NCBI GenBank assembly: GCA_016934735.1
Contig: JAFGSG010000001.1
Coordinates: 1-54,399 of the forward strand
Length of the DNA stretch: 54,399 nucleotides
Direction of reading: 5' to 3'
From: Spirochaetota bacterium
Lineage (GTDB): Bacteria; Spirochaetota; UBA4802; JAFGDQ01
Made by a program: the position numbers and the translations under genes. Under the pieces are notes generated by a model. The model was not told the DNA's origin. It was given only the letters and a program-made list of their open reading frames with translations, and searched no databases. Shown piece after piece: positions 17,119-26,842 of the stretch. Each line of letters opens with the position of its first letter. The first letter of the stretch is position 1.

Positions 17119-17391
17119 GATTTTCTCCTTTTGTGTATTTATTATTCCCCGTTCCTAAAAAGGGTTTAATTTGTATACTAATATAATTTATAAAATCCGG
17201 ATAAAGTCAAACACATTTAGGATATAGCAAAAAAATAATATATTTTGAATGTTTGGTAAGATTTAAAAATAGAGTAAAAAAATAATTTTATTATAATTTA
17301 TTAATTATTTTATATTTAGTTGCCGATGTGTTGTAATAATTCCGAAATTTATCAGCAAATGGGAATGAAATTTGTTATGAAAGAAAGTACA

Positions 17392-19254
17392 TTAATGTGC
17401 TTTTCTTGCAAGTGCTTCCACATGCACCAGTAAAATAGAGATGTCGGACGGATCTACTCCGGAAATTCTCTGAGCCTGCCCTATGGTTTCAGGCTTGATT
17501 TTTGAGAGTTTTTCCCTTGCTTCGTTTTTAAGTCCTTTTATTACTGAATAATCCATGTACATCGGAATGACTTTATCCTCCAGTCTTTTCATTTTCTCCG
17601 CTCTTTCTTTTTCTTTTTTAATATAGCCCTCGTATTTTATTTCCATTTCGGCAATGGGAGCTATACGGTGATCAACTGTTTCGTTCAATGCTTCCATAAT
17701 ATGCGCCAGCTTTATTTCCGGGCGCCTTAACAGTTGCCCGGCTTGTATCTTTGCAGGCAGGTTTTCGCTGGATTTTGAAAGCAGGGCTTTTATTTTATCA
17801 TCAACAAATATAATTCTGTTTTTAAGTTCATTTGTATAGGAATCAATTCTTTCATATTTTTGTTTCATTTGCTGATATTGATCCTGTTTTATAAGACCGT
17901 TCTCAAGTCCATATGCCATAAGCCTGCGGTCTGCGTTATCCTGTCTTAACAGCAGCCTGTACTCAGCCCTGGATGTGAACATTCTATACGGTTCCTCGGT
18001 GCCTTTTGTAACTAGGTCATCAATAAGAACTCCGAGGTATGCCTCAGAGCGCTTCAGCACAAGAGGTTCTTTGCCCCGAAGCTTTCTAACTGCATTAACA
18101 CCAGCGATAAGCCCCTGACCTGCAGCTTCCTCGTAACCTGAAGTGCCGTTGATCTGCCCGGCGTGGTATAATCCGGTAATTTTTTTTGTTTCAAGTGAGA
18201 GCTTAAGCTCCGTGGGAGGCACGAAGTCATATTCAACAGCATAAGCTGGCCGCATTACTTCAGCATGCTCAAGCCCGGGCACTGTGTGCAGCATTTCAAG
18301 CTGAACATCCTCAGGAAGCGAAGTTGAGAACCCGTTTATATAAATTTCATTCGTGTGCCTGCCTTCAGGTTCGAGGAACAGCTGATGCCTGGGCTTGTCT
18401 GAAAATCTTTTGATTTTGTCTTCTATGGAAGGGCAGTATCGGACTCCGGTGCCTTTTATTCTGCCGCTGTACATCGGCGATCTGGTAATATTGGCCCGAA
18501 TAACATCGTGCGTTTTTTCTGTTGTGTATGTTATCCAGCACGGGATCTGCTCTGTTTCGATTTTTTCAGTTGAGAAAGAGAATGGCGAAGGCCGCTCGTC
18601 AGGTATCTGAATTTCCAGTTTAGAAAAGTCGATAGAATTTTTATTCACTCTCTGCGGTGTTCCTGTTTTAAGCCGCTTTATGGGCAAGCCAAGCTTACTT
18701 AAAGAATCTGAAAGATATTCAGAAGAAAAGTCTGCTAGGCGCCCAGCCTTCTCGCTGTATTCGCCAATATGAATAAGGCCTTTTAAAAATGTGCCTGCGC
18801 AGATAATAACTGCTTTTGCAGAATATTCCCTTCCCCGTTCTGTAAGCACTCCTTTTACTGCGTTTCCTTCTGCTAATATTTCTTTCGCGGTATCCTGCAT
18901 TATAAATAAGCCCGGCTGATTCTCGAGAACTTCTTTCATTCTAAACTGATATGCTTTTTTGTCTGCCTGTGCACGCGGTGCCCAGACTGCAGGCCCCTTG
19001 CTCTTATTGAGCATCTTAAAGTGAATGCCAGTTTCGTCGATTACTTTACCCATTACGCCGCCGAGGGCGTCTATCTCGCGTACTAGATGCCCTTTCGCTA
19101 ATCCGCCGATTGCAGGGTTGCAGCTCATCTGGCAGATTGTATCAAGGCTGCCTGTAAGCAAAAGCGTGCGGCAGCCCATGCCTGCACAGGCGAGCGAAGC
19201 TTCGGCGCCTGCGTGCCCGGCACCGATTATGATTATATCGTACTGGTTTTGCAT
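17392..19254 (-). CDS. mnmG: tRNA uridine-5-carboxymethylaminomethyl modification enzyme MnmG (GidA)
   Basis: A 620-residue FAD protein that, with MnmE, installs the cmnm5 group on wobble uridine 34 of certain tRNAs. The N-terminal dinucleotide-binding motif [19 protein letters not shown] is present, followed by [24 protein letters not shown], the conserved Cys-containing FCxP-like regions ([17 protein letters not shown]), [21 protein letters not shown] near residue 365, and the helical C-terminal domain with [15 protein letters not shown]. The length is normal for the family. No mnmE or rsmG is adjacent, and the neighbours are unrelated. The ATG at 19254 has only a weak ribosome binding site, but alignment with the family fixes it. 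Confidence 0.97.
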   Translation of the reverse strand: MQNQYDIIIIGAGHAGAEASLACAGMGCRTLLLTGSLDTICQMSCNPAIGGLAKGHLVREIDALGGVMGKVIDETGIHFKMLNKSKGPAVWAPRAQADKKAYQFRMKEVLENQPGLFIMQDTAKEILAEGNAVKGVLTERGREYSAKAVIICAGTFLKGLIHIGEYSEKAGRLADFSSEYLSDSLSKLGLPIKRLKTGTPQRVNKNSIDFSKLEIQIPDERPSPFSFSTEKIETEQIPCWITYTTEKTHDVIRANITRSPMYSGRIKGTGVRYCPSIEDKIKRFSDKPRHQLFLEPEGRHTNEIYINGFSTSLPEDVQLEMLHTVPGLEHAEVMRPAYAVEYDFVPPTELKLSLETKKITGLYHAGQINGTSGYEEAAGQGLIAGVNAVRKLRGKEPLVLKRSEAYLGVLIDDLVTKGTEEPYRMFTSRAEYRLLLRQDNADRRLMAYGLENGLIKQDQYQQMKQKYERIDSYTNELKNRIIFVDDKIKALLSKSSENLPAKIQAGQLLRRPEIKLAHIMEALNETVDHRIAPIAEMEIKYEGYIKKEKERAEKMKRLEDKVIPMYMDYSVIKGLKNEAREKLSKIKPETIGQAQRISGVDPSDISILLVHVEALARKAH

Positions 19255-19524
19255 GTGATTAGTGTTATAGATATAAAATAAAAAAACATATAATGAACAA
19301 TTGTAATAATTTTTAATGAGTCCATTATAATTATAAATCTATAGAAAATTTTTAGATAATTTTTGTAAACAGATTAATTAGTTTAATTCGAGTTATGACA
19401 AATAAATTATTGCAATATTTTTTTTCAATAAATATAAGCTACTAAGAAACTATTAAAGCGTATATATAGACAGAAGAAATATAATAAATCATTCAATAAT
19501 TACAGGTTAAAAATACGGCAAATT

Positions 19525-20178
19525 ATGAATAAATATAAAAGATATTTACTATTAATCATTTTGTTCTTGGCAGGATTGATATGGTCTGGAATCAGTCCAA
19601 AAGATTATTTTATATGGGCACTTGAAGTATTTCCCGCTATTCTGGGAATTGTCATATTGGGTCTGACTTTTAAAAAGTTTAAATTTACATATTTTACATA
19701 TTGTCTGGTTCTTGTACATTGCTTTATTTTATTCATCGGCGCTCATTATACTTATGCGGAAGTGCCTTTATTTGATCTAATAAGAGACATATTCGTCCAG
19801 TCCCGCAATAATTATGATAAAGCAGGCCATTTCGCGCAGGGCTTTTTTCCTGCGATTATTATCCGGGAAATTTTTATACGGCTTGAGGTAGTAAAAAAGA
19901 ATGGCTGGCTTAATTTTATCGTCGTTTGCATATGCCTGAGTATAAGCGCTGTATATGAATTCATCGAGTGGTTCGTTGCTGTTGTGACAGGCGAATCCGC
20001 GGACGCTTTTTTAGGTACTCAGGGATACATATGGGATACTCAATCAGATATGCTTCTCGCAACCATCGGAGCAATATTTGCCGTTGTATTTTTATCCGGA
20101 ATACATGATCGTCAGATTGAAAAATATAAGTCAGAATGGAAGCCTCAATCCCGGAACGATGTCACCGGAAGGAATTAA
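19525..20178 (+). CDS. DUF2238 (YjdF-like) integral membrane protein
   Basis: The protein has 217 residues and about six transmembrane segments. Family hallmarks are the loop NNYDKAGHFAQGFFPAIIIREIF, then AVYEFIEWFVAVVTGESADAFLGTQGYIWDTQSDM with several conserved acidic residues and His/Asp/Trp, typical of DUF2238. The function of the family is unknown. The start at ATG 19525 fits the first membrane helix. It is convergent with the tannase gene and is separated from it by a strong hairpin at 20279-20320. Confidence 0.88.
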   Translation: MNKYKRYLLLIILFLAGLIWSGISPKDYFIWALEVFPAILGIVILGLTFKKFKFTYFTYCLVLVHCFILFIGAHYTYAEVPLFDLIRDIFVQSRNNYDKAGHFAQGFFPAIIIREIFIRLEVVKKNGWLNFIVVCICLSISAVYEFIEWFVAVVTGESADAFLGTQGYIWDTQSDMLLATIGAIFAVVFLSGIHDRQIEKYKSEWKPQSRNDVTGRN

Positions 20179-20278
20179 AAGAAATATTAATGAAGTTTTG
20201 TATCAGGGTAAATCTTAATGTATGAACAATTATGCGTGCAGCAGAATGCAGGTAAGACTTACTATTTGTTAAAAAAAG

Positions 20279-20320
20279 CAGGGCATAGAGTAAAATATGA
20301 AATATTATCTCTATGCCCTG
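20279..20320 (-). terminator. Rho-independent terminator of the tannase-family gene
   Basis: CAGGGCATAGAG (20279-20290) pairs exactly with CTCTATGCCCTG (20309-20320) around an 18-base loop. Read on the minus strand it is followed by CTTTTTTT, which places it correctly about 60 bases past the esterase stop. It may also block transcription from the convergent gene. Confidence 0.8.
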
Positions 20321-20383
20321 GTAAGTAAATTTTCCGGTTTATTTGATAGAAATTAATCTTTAAATTATAATTATTACTGTCGG

Positions 20384-22036
20384 TTACCGGGCCGGCTTCT
20401 GACAAGCAAAACTTTCAGCTGAATCAACATCTCCGCCTATATATGTGTGTATTTCCGGCCATACACAAAGCGGCCGGGTGCGTGTTCTGCTCCACGCTGC
20501 AGGCAGCTCATAATTAGCTGCATTTACTGATGCAGTGAGCTGATCAGGGGCTTTGCCTTTCTCCACCCAATCCATTAAAGCTGTAAGAGCGTCAAACTGG
20601 TCGGTTGCGCAGCCGCCTGAACAGTGCCCCATTCCAGGCACAATGAACAGACGCACAAAATCCCCTGCCCGGCCTTTATAATTTGCCTGAAGCTTTTCAT
20701 ACCATCTAATGGTATCATTGACCGAAAAGACGCCGTCGCTCTGTCCGTGATATATCAGGAGTTTCCCTCCCGCTTTGCGGAATTTTTTCATCCTGGGATT
20801 ATCCACATCCAATGGGGTCATAAATTTCTGTGCGGATTCTTTGAATATTTTGTCTTTTGCAAAAATCTTGGGAGCATCGACATCGAAATCGAAATTTGAC
20901 AGATAATTAACCAGATCCGCAGGGGTTCCGGGGGTCATTGTGGGCGGAGTAGTAAATATATATGAGAGTGAACCGCCGCCCATTATAGCAATTAACGGAT
21001 AGAAATCCCATGGCGGTACGGGGCTGGATAGTTTCCAGAAGCTCCAGTCGCCGTTTGCAATACCCGGATCATAGGGCCAGTCGGAGTATAGCTGCTTACC
21101 GGCGGAATTTTTAGGCCCTCCCATAGCTTTCGATAACGCGGCAGTTTGAGCAGATGTCAGGCCGGAGGTGGAGAGATCGAATACCTCCTGGCATCCTGCC
21201 AGGTCTGCAACCATTCCGTCAGCAACGCCGTCCAGCTCATCGCATGCATCAAGTATGGCGTTTGCCACAGATTGTAAATCGGCAGAACTGAATGCTGTGC
21301 GCATATCGCTGTTAACGGACTGAAAGCTCTGAACATCCCAGGCGTGCTGTACTGCGGATTTTGGCAGGTTAAAGCCCGGGGATCCGGCAAGTATTCCATC
21401 AAAATATTCCGGAAAACGGGATGCTGCCACCATGCCGTGACGTCCGCCGTTTGAGCATCCTATATGATAGGAATATTTAGGTTTTTCGCCGTAAAAATAC
21501 TGAATAATATCTTTTGCAATTGGAGCCATGGTGCCTGTGGCAGCATATCCATAATCATATCTGGCCTGCGGATCAAGACCGAAAGCATTACCGGCTGCAA
21601 GTCCCAGATTTGCATTGACCGGGTCGCTTCCATTATGGCCTGCGTCGGTACTGATAACAGCAAATCCGCGTTCAAGAGAACTGTCGGTTCCGGTAGCATT
21701 GGAACCGCCTGTCGCGGGAACAACCGATCCGTCATTTCCGCCGTTGCCCTGATACATAAAACGTTTGTTCCAGTCTATGGGCATGCGAAGTTCAAAACTG
21801 ATTGCATATGTCTTTCCGTCAATACCAGTTCTTTCGTTGACCTTGCCTTTTACCATACAATACTCACAAGTGTCATCGGAAATGATTTCACTGCTTGTAA
21901 TTTGAACATTTTTCATTTTTAGATTTTCACTGGTGATCTCGTCACAGTCATGCGGTCCGAAATCGTACCAGCATCCGGATATCAGCACAGTTAATATAAG
22001 AGTGATAAAACATAATACTAAGTTTTTGGGTTTCAT
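20384..22036 (-). CDS. Tannase/feruloyl-esterase family lipoprotein
   Basis: A 550-residue secreted serine esterase of the tannase family, which cleaves ester bonds between aromatic acids and sugars or alcohols. The N-terminus is a lipoprotein signal (ILTVLISGCWYDF). Catalytic elements visible are GCSNGGRHGM around residue 185 (nucleophilic Ser between conserved Cys), the Asp in YHGQSDGVFS near residue 430, and the His in PGMGHCSGG near residue 470. The Cys before Ser and the Cys after His are the pair that forms the family disulfide. The C-terminus has RTRPLCVWPE typical of the family. The start has a good GGGAGG site. It is divergent from a TetR regulator, with a palindrome between them. 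The actual substrate is not known from sequence. Confidence 0.92.
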   Translation of the reverse strand: MKPKNLVLCFITLILTVLISGCWYDFGPHDCDEITSENLKMKNVQITSSEIISDDTCEYCMVKGKVNERTGIDGKTYAISFELRMPIDWNKRFMYQGNGGNDGSVVPATGGSNATGTDSSLERGFAVISTDAGHNGSDPVNANLGLAAGNAFGLDPQARYDYGYAATGTMAPIAKDIIQYFYGEKPKYSYHIGCSNGGRHGMVAASRFPEYFDGILAGSPGFNLPKSAVQHAWDVQSFQSVNSDMRTAFSSADLQSVANAILDACDELDGVADGMVADLAGCQEVFDLSTSGLTSAQTAALSKAMGGPKNSAGKQLYSDWPYDPGIANGDWSFWKLSSPVPPWDFYPLIAIMGGGSLSYIFTTPPTMTPGTPADLVNYLSNFDFDVDAPKIFAKDKIFKESAQKFMTPLDVDNPRMKKFRKAGGKLLIYHGQSDGVFSVNDTIRWYEKLQANYKGRAGDFVRLFIVPGMGHCSGGCATDQFDALTALMDWVEKGKAPDQLTASVNAANYELPAAWSRTRTRPLCVWPEIHTYIGGDVDSAESFACQKPAR

Positions 22037-22222
22037 CTCGTCCCTCCCTTTTTTTTAATTTTATAATGCGAAAAAATAACAAATACCTGTAAAAGGCATT
22101 TAACTTTACTGTTTACATTCCGGTTGGCGCATATAAATGCGTTTTTCTAATATCACCTCCTTGTTGTATTAGTAATTTTTTTAAAAAAATTAATTTTTAA
22201 ATATGAAGATAATAAAATATTT

Positions 22223-22242
22223 ATGCAAGTACATGCTTGCAT
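22223..22242. promoter_or_regulatory. Palindromic operator in the tannase/TetR divergent promoter
   Basis: ATGCAAG (22223-22229) is an exact inverted repeat of CTTGCAT (22236-22242) with six bases between. It lies midway in the 398-base gap between the divergently transcribed esterase and TetR genes, the usual place for a TetR-family operator. I see no RNA gene or other repeat in the rest of this gap. Confidence 0.55.
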
Positions 22243-22434
22243 TTTTGTGTTGATTGAAAGATATTACAGAATAAAAAGCAAGAAAAAAATATGAAATCGT
22301 CCAATAATTTGAAGAATAATAAATTAGTAATACTTTTATTTAAAAAAATTGGTTTTTTCTGAGAGTGAAATGCATAAAATGTATTTGACCTGATATTTTT
22401 TTAACCATCTTTTACAAACAAATTATAGATATTG

Positions 22435-23103
22435 ATGAATTATTATAAAAATAAACAACACATGAAAAAAAATCCGAAAAAAATTAAAAAAGTAGAAAAG
22501 TTAAAAAGAAAGGATACCATGATACGTATTCTGGATGCTACTATAAGTCTTATGGGTAAATACGGTTATAAAGGCACAACAACAAGAAAAATCGCCGAAG
22601 CTGCAGGCGTAAATGAAGTGACGATATTTCGTTATTTTAAAAACAAACACGCCATAATGCAGAGTTTGCTTGAAAACGCACAATATTTATCCATGTCGCA
22701 ATTAATGGCGGATTTTTTTAACAGTAAATTTTTAAGCCTTAAAGACTATTTCGATAAGTTCACCATAAAAGCATTTGAATCATTTATCATGAATAAAGAT
22801 ATATTTCTAATGTGTCTAAAAGATATAAATAATGATGAATCGGAATTTGTGAGAATGAGCATACAGGCTATGAGAAACCTGATTGATATTTTTAATAAGA
22901 GAATGATGGATTTAGCCAAAAAGGAAAAATTAAAAAAGAGATACCTGACGGATGTTTCCAATATTTATCATTCTGCAATGATAAGCGCGGCATACTGGTA
23001 CATAATTAACGAAAAAAAGCTCTCAAAGCAGGAAGTGCTTCGCTATATGAAAAATATTACGCAAATTCTCCTGTATGGGATTATGGAAAAGCCATCTAAA
23101 TAA
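22435..23103 (+). CDS. TetR/AcrR-family transcriptional regulator
   Basis: The protein has about 222 residues. A Lys-rich N-terminus precedes the helix-turn-helix domain: IRILDATISLMGKYGYKGTTTRKIAEAAGVNEVTIFRYFKNKHAIM (about residues 30-75), a typical TetR signature. The rest is a helical ligand-binding domain of unknown ligand. Possible starts are ATG 22435 or the internal ATG at 22462; the Lys-rich segment is not conserved and the start is uncertain. It is divergent from the tannase-family gene and probably represses it and itself through the palindrome at 22223-22242. Confidence 0.9.
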   Translation: MNYYKNKQHMKKNPKKIKKVEKLKRKDTMIRILDATISLMGKYGYKGTTTRKIAEAAGVNEVTIFRYFKNKHAIMQSLLENAQYLSMSQLMADFFNSKFLSLKDYFDKFTIKAFESFIMNKDIFLMCLKDINNDESEFVRMSIQAMRNLIDIFNKRMMDLAKKEKLKKRYLTDVSNIYHSAMISAAYWYIINEKKLSKQEVLRYMKNITQILLYGIMEKPSK

Positions 23104-23167
23104 GAATTTTCAGCCCGGATGCAGGCTCTTTAAGCGTTGCGTAGTTCGCCTTCAAACAGTCCTTGAA

Positions 23168-23222
23168 ATATAATATCTCTGAAGAGTTCTAAATTCTCAA
23201 ATAGGGTTTTTGGACGCACTCG
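23168..23222. repeat. Partial second copy of the MITE-like element
   Basis: From TCTCTGAAGAGTTCTAAATTCTC to GGGTTTTTGGACGCACTC this resembles the right half of the element at 177-270. The left terminal repeat is not found, so this copy is partial or diverged. It lies between the TetR and MBL genes, which converge here. Confidence 0.4.
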
Positions 23223-23230
23223 AAGTCAAT

Positions 23231-23977
23231 TTATATTTCAATCTCCATTCCGGGCTCTGCGTATCTGATCATAGGATGCCCGCTTTTTTTAAAGCGTCTT
23301 AAATGAGTGCCGTAAAATACTGCTTTCGGATGAACAAGCTTGATTCCGTTTTGTATAAGCTCCTGCTCGCTGACATGCACAGGCGATGGATCGCCCGGCT
23401 CGCCGTTAAGGTCAATTAGAATAATTTTTGATTTTTCCTTTAAAATAAATTCAATATTATGCGACCATTTTGTGTCTGATGTATAAGTAAATAGAATTTT
23501 TGAATTTTTTTTAAGAACAAATCCATAGGTCTCCAGGGGATGATCCATTTTAAATAACTCGGCGGTGTAATCCATGAGTTCTATTTCCGGAGCCTGGGAC
23601 AGGGAAATCTCCTTGAAATCGATATTCTTCACAACCCAGTCCACGCATGGGCTTCCGACTGACATTGCTTTTTCTGTTAAATCAATCAGATAATCTTTTC
23701 CATGCCTCGGGATATATAGCTTCAGTTTTTTTTTCTGCCTGATTTCAGTTCCGAGCTTAAAAAGCCTGAGCGCGAAGAACGGGAATCCGAATGTGTGGTC
23801 GCCGTGCAGATGCGATATGTAAATCTGCTCTATTGCAGGAATGTCAATATTTTCCCGTAATAAAGATAGCATTACGTCAGGCGGCATTTCAATCAGGATT
23901 TTTTCATTTATGATGAACGAATTATACGGCAGGCCGTCGTTAAGTGCTCCGCCGTTTCCGAGAATTTTCATGTTCAT
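23231..23977 (-). CDS. Metallo-beta-lactamase-fold hydrolase, RNase Z-like
   Basis: The protein has 248 residues. The metal-binding motif YISHLHGDHTFGFPFFALRL lies near residues 53-72, a central DTKWSHN Asp is seen near residue 168, and a late GTHLRR supplies a His. The first segment MKILGNGGALNDGLPYNSFIIN matches the beta-lactamase-like fold that begins RNase Z, ElaC and related phosphodiesterases. It is too short and lacks the exosite of tRNase Z, so the substrate is open. The start has AAGGAG at proper spacing. It is cytoplasmic and probably monocistronic. Confidence 0.85.
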   Translation of the reverse strand: MNMKILGNGGALNDGLPYNSFIINEKILIEMPPDVMLSLLRENIDIPAIEQIYISHLHGDHTFGFPFFALRLFKLGTEIRQKKKLKLYIPRHGKDYLIDLTEKAMSVGSPCVDWVVKNIDFKEISLSQAPEIELMDYTAELFKMDHPLETYGFVLKKNSKILFTYTSDTKWSHNIEFILKEKSKIILIDLNGEPGDPSPVHVSEQELIQNGIKLVHPKAVFYGTHLRRFKKSGHPMIRYAEPGMEIEI

Positions 23978-24205
23978 AAGTTTTGTCTCCTTGAGAAATG
24001 ATTTAGCAGGAATGTATGTTTATTTTGAATACATGGTCAGGCTGAAAATGCTAAAATATTTTTTAATATGAAATAGTTTCAAGTAAAATTTGTTTTAATG
24101 TAAGATTAAAAGAGACTAAAGTATGATAGAGAAAATCATAAAATGTAAGAAATTTAAATCATGTCATTATATTTATTTATTTTTATGTTTACTTAAGCAG
24201 ATAAA

Positions 24206-25492
24206 TTATTTTTTTACTTCCGCAAAGATACGCCGTGAAGTTATGAATCTTTGCGCCCACCATTTTTTATTTAAGTCATCGTTTACAACGCCCCGCATGC
24301 TGGCGTGCGTAAAATAGCCGGCAGATGTTGCCAGACCCACATGCGTTATCTTTTTACGGGCAGGCGATGCCGAGAAAAACACCAGGTCGCCTGCGCGGAT
24401 GCTGTTCCTGTTCACCGGAGAACCTATCGTGCTCTGTGACACTGAGCTGTAACCGATTTTTTCCGGCGGAACACCGACCTTTCCGTCAGTAAGAACAGCT
24501 CTTGTGAATCCTGAGCAGTCAATGCCTGTCTTTTTCGATTTCCCGCCGTATTTATACCGGGTGCCCAGCCATGGCCTTATTGCTTCGTAAAAATCCGGGA
24601 TTTTCAGTATCTGCCAGTTTTCTTTGCGTACAGCGGAAGATTTATCTTCAATTATGATTCCAGGCTCTTTATCTACTGTGGTGTTTTTTATATGCTTCTG
24701 CGTAGGAGCGCTGCCGGCTGTCTTTACTGCAGTATTGCTTTGCGACGAGCTTTCAGTAATTGCTTTAAGCCCTTTAGGTGAATTTTCGGCCTGAGTGAAG
24801 GCTTTTTGAGAATCGGCAAGGTTATTTATAATAATTCTGGCATTTTTTTCATTGATAGACTCACCTATGACATTTTCAATAACAGCTGTAAGGGATGCAG
24901 GCGAGGCTTTGGCGCCATTTGCAGGAATTCTTCTTGCAAGAAGAGAAGCTGTCTTGTTTATATCAAGCCCGTACAGCTTTGCTATAATGAGCCCGCGGCC
25001 TCCTGCGAGAATTGATAATCCGTCCCAGCCTTTTGAAAAAGCGTATCCTAAAAATGCGTCGCGTATTTCTTCAGGTATTCCGGCAGTCTTTGTTTCGTTG
25101 TTGTACTGTACCATGAGCACGAAATTTTTTAGCGTGATTTCATGCCTAGCTATTAACGGGATCAGGTCTTCAGAATCAAGAAAATGCGTGCCAGCTTCAT
25201 CTGCATGATACATATACACGATAATCCGTGCAACCTCCGCAGGGTTCATGCGTTCCATGACTGCCCACGGAATTATCCTGTCCGTAATAGCGCGTATCTT
25301 GTCCCTGTTCTTTTTAATATTTTCAATTTTGAATTTGCCTGCTTCATACGAAAAAAGGCTTTTGTTTACTTCGAATCTTATTTTAACTGCTTCCTGTTTT
25401 GAAAAATCGTCTTTTAATGTGTCATCCAGAGAATCCGCCTCAGCGCTTAAAGCTAATATTAAACAGAATAATATGGTGGTTATGTTTTTCAT
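24206..25492 (-). CDS. Secreted NlpC/P60-family peptidoglycan hydrolase
   Basis: The protein has 428 residues and a signal peptide (MKNITTILFCLILALSAEA). I placed the start at ATG 25492 because GGAG lies nine bases upstream; a GTG 15 bases earlier is also in frame. The first 250 residues are helical with no known domain, then a linker. The C-terminal NlpC/P60 domain has catalytic Cys in GIDCSGFTRAVL, His in KITHVGLA and another His in GYFTHASM, preceded by WLGTRYKYGG. Members cut gamma-D-Glu-diamino-acid bonds in wall peptides in the periplasm. Neighbours give no clear pathway. Confidence 0.92.
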   Translation of the reverse strand: MKNITTILFCLILALSAEADSLDDTLKDDFSKQEAVKIRFEVNKSLFSYEAGKFKIENIKKNRDKIRAITDRIIPWAVMERMNPAEVARIIVYMYHADEAGTHFLDSEDLIPLIARHEITLKNFVLMVQYNNETKTAGIPEEIRDAFLGYAFSKGWDGLSILAGGRGLIIAKLYGLDINKTASLLARRIPANGAKASPASLTAVIENVIGESINEKNARIIINNLADSQKAFTQAENSPKGLKAITESSSQSNTAVKTAGSAPTQKHIKNTTVDKEPGIIIEDKSSAVRKENWQILKIPDFYEAIRPWLGTRYKYGGKSKKTGIDCSGFTRAVLTDGKVGVPPEKIGYSSVSQSTIGSPVNRNSIRAGDLVFFSASPARKKITHVGLATSAGYFTHASMRGVVNDDLNKKWWAQRFITSRRIFAEVKK

Positions 25493-25692
25493 AAGATGAT
25501 TCTCCACGCCTATAATTTTGATCAGTATTTGCTAAATATTCAACATCTTTTTAGAAAATAATAGGAGTCAATTCGAAAAACAAAACAAATTTTTAAGATA
25601 ACTTGTAATTATTATTTTGATAAAAGTAATTTTTTTGTATATTATATAGTATCTTTACAAATCAATAAATTTATATTTTCTCTGAGAGGCAG

Positions 25693-26772
25693 ATGATGAT
25701 AGAAAAAATATTAGTGTTTTTGATAATAACAATGGCTGTGGTGCTTAATCAGCAATGCGTTTCTGCAAAAGCAAATCTTGAGAAAGCTACCTTTGCAGGA
25801 GGATGTTTCTGGTGCATGGTCAAACCGTTCCACAAATACGACGGAGTTGTGGAAGTTATATCCGGGTATACGGGCGGGAAAATAAAGAATCCGACTTATG
25901 CGCAAGTTTCATCCGGGACAACCGGGCATCTGGAAGCTGTGGTGATAACGTTCGATCCGGCAAAGATAAGCTTTTCTGAACTGCTCGACATCTTCTGGAG
26001 GCAGATAAATCCGACTGATGCAGGAGGCCAGTTCGCAGACAGGGGCACGCAGTATAAGGCTGCGGTTTTTTATCATACGAAAGAACAGAAAGAGCTGGCT
26101 TTAAAGTCCAGAGAGAAACTCGCGAAGAGCGGTTTGTTTAAACAGCCTATAGCTGTTGAGATCAGACAGGCAGAAGCGTTCTATAAAGCTGAAGAATATC
26201 ATCAGGATTATTATAAAAAAAATCCGGATCATTATGAACTTTACAGGCAGGGCTCGGGAAGGGCGGAATATTTAAAGAAGACATGGGAAAATAAAAGCGA
26301 TAAAAAACCGGCGAAAAAAAACAATAAATCATTCAACAAGCCGGGCAAAGATGAGATAAAGAAAAAACTTAGTCCTTTGCAGTATCAGGTCACTCAGGAG
26401 TGCGGTACTGAAATGCCTTTTCAAAACGAATTCTGGAACAACAAGAAAGAAGGAATTTATATTGATGTTGTATCGGGAGAAGTGCTTTTCTCTTCAAAAG
26501 ACAAGTTCGATTCCGGTACAGGCTGGCCGAGCTTTACAAAGCCGGCTGATCCCCGTAATGTTATAGAAAAGCCGGATAATAGCCATGGCATGGCAAGGAC
26601 CGAGGTAAGGAGCAGGAATGCGGATTCGCATCTGGGCCATGTTTTTAACGACGGCCCCGGACCGGGAGGTTTAAGATACTGCATTAACTCAGCATCGCTG
26701 CGTTTTATTCCTAAAGAAGACCTTGAAAAAGAAGGATACGGTGAGTACAGGAAGCTGTTCGGGGAGGATTAA
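25693..26772 (+). CDS. msrAB: Exported fused methionine sulfoxide reductase MsrA-MsrB
   Basis: The protein has 359 residues with a hydrophobic leader ([22 protein letters not shown]) suggesting periplasmic location, either soluble or membrane-tethered. The MsrA domain has FAGGCFWC (catalytic Cys) near residue 38 and GYTGG, with [11 protein letters not shown] Lys-rich linker near residue 200 leads into MsrB, with [39 protein letters not shown] and catalytic Cys in [12 protein letters not shown]. The zinc CXXC pairs of some MsrB proteins are absent. Together they reduce both S and R diastereomers of methionine sulfoxide. ATGs at 25693 and 25696 are both possible starts, with GAGAGG just upstream. 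A terminator follows at 26783-26815. Confidence 0.96.
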   Translation: MMIEKILVFLIITMAVVLNQQCVSAKANLEKATFAGGCFWCMVKPFHKYDGVVEVISGYTGGKIKNPTYAQVSSGTTGHLEAVVITFDPAKISFSELLDIFWRQINPTDAGGQFADRGTQYKAAVFYHTKEQKELALKSREKLAKSGLFKQPIAVEIRQAEAFYKAEEYHQDYYKKNPDHYELYRQGSGRAEYLKKTWENKSDKKPAKKNNKSFNKPGKDEIKKKLSPLQYQVTQECGTEMPFQNEFWNNKKEGIYIDVVSGEVLFSSKDKFDSGTGWPSFTKPADPRNVIEKPDNSHGMARTEVRSRNADSHLGHVFNDGPGPGGLRYCINSASLRFIPKEDLEKEGYGEYRKLFGED

Positions 26773-26782
26773 GAATAAAAAT

Positions 26783-26815
26783 AAAACAGCCCGCAGTTTT
26801 ACTACGGGCTGTTTT
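26783..26815. terminator. Bidirectional terminator between msrAB and the CoA-ligase gene
   Basis: AAAACAGCCCG (26783-26793) pairs exactly with CGGGCTGTTTT (26805-26815), with an 11-base loop and a T-rich tail on the plus strand and A-rich DNA before it. It sits between two convergent genes and can work both ways. Confidence 0.88.
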
Positions 26816-26842
26816 GTTATGGTTTAATCAGAGTTATCTAAG

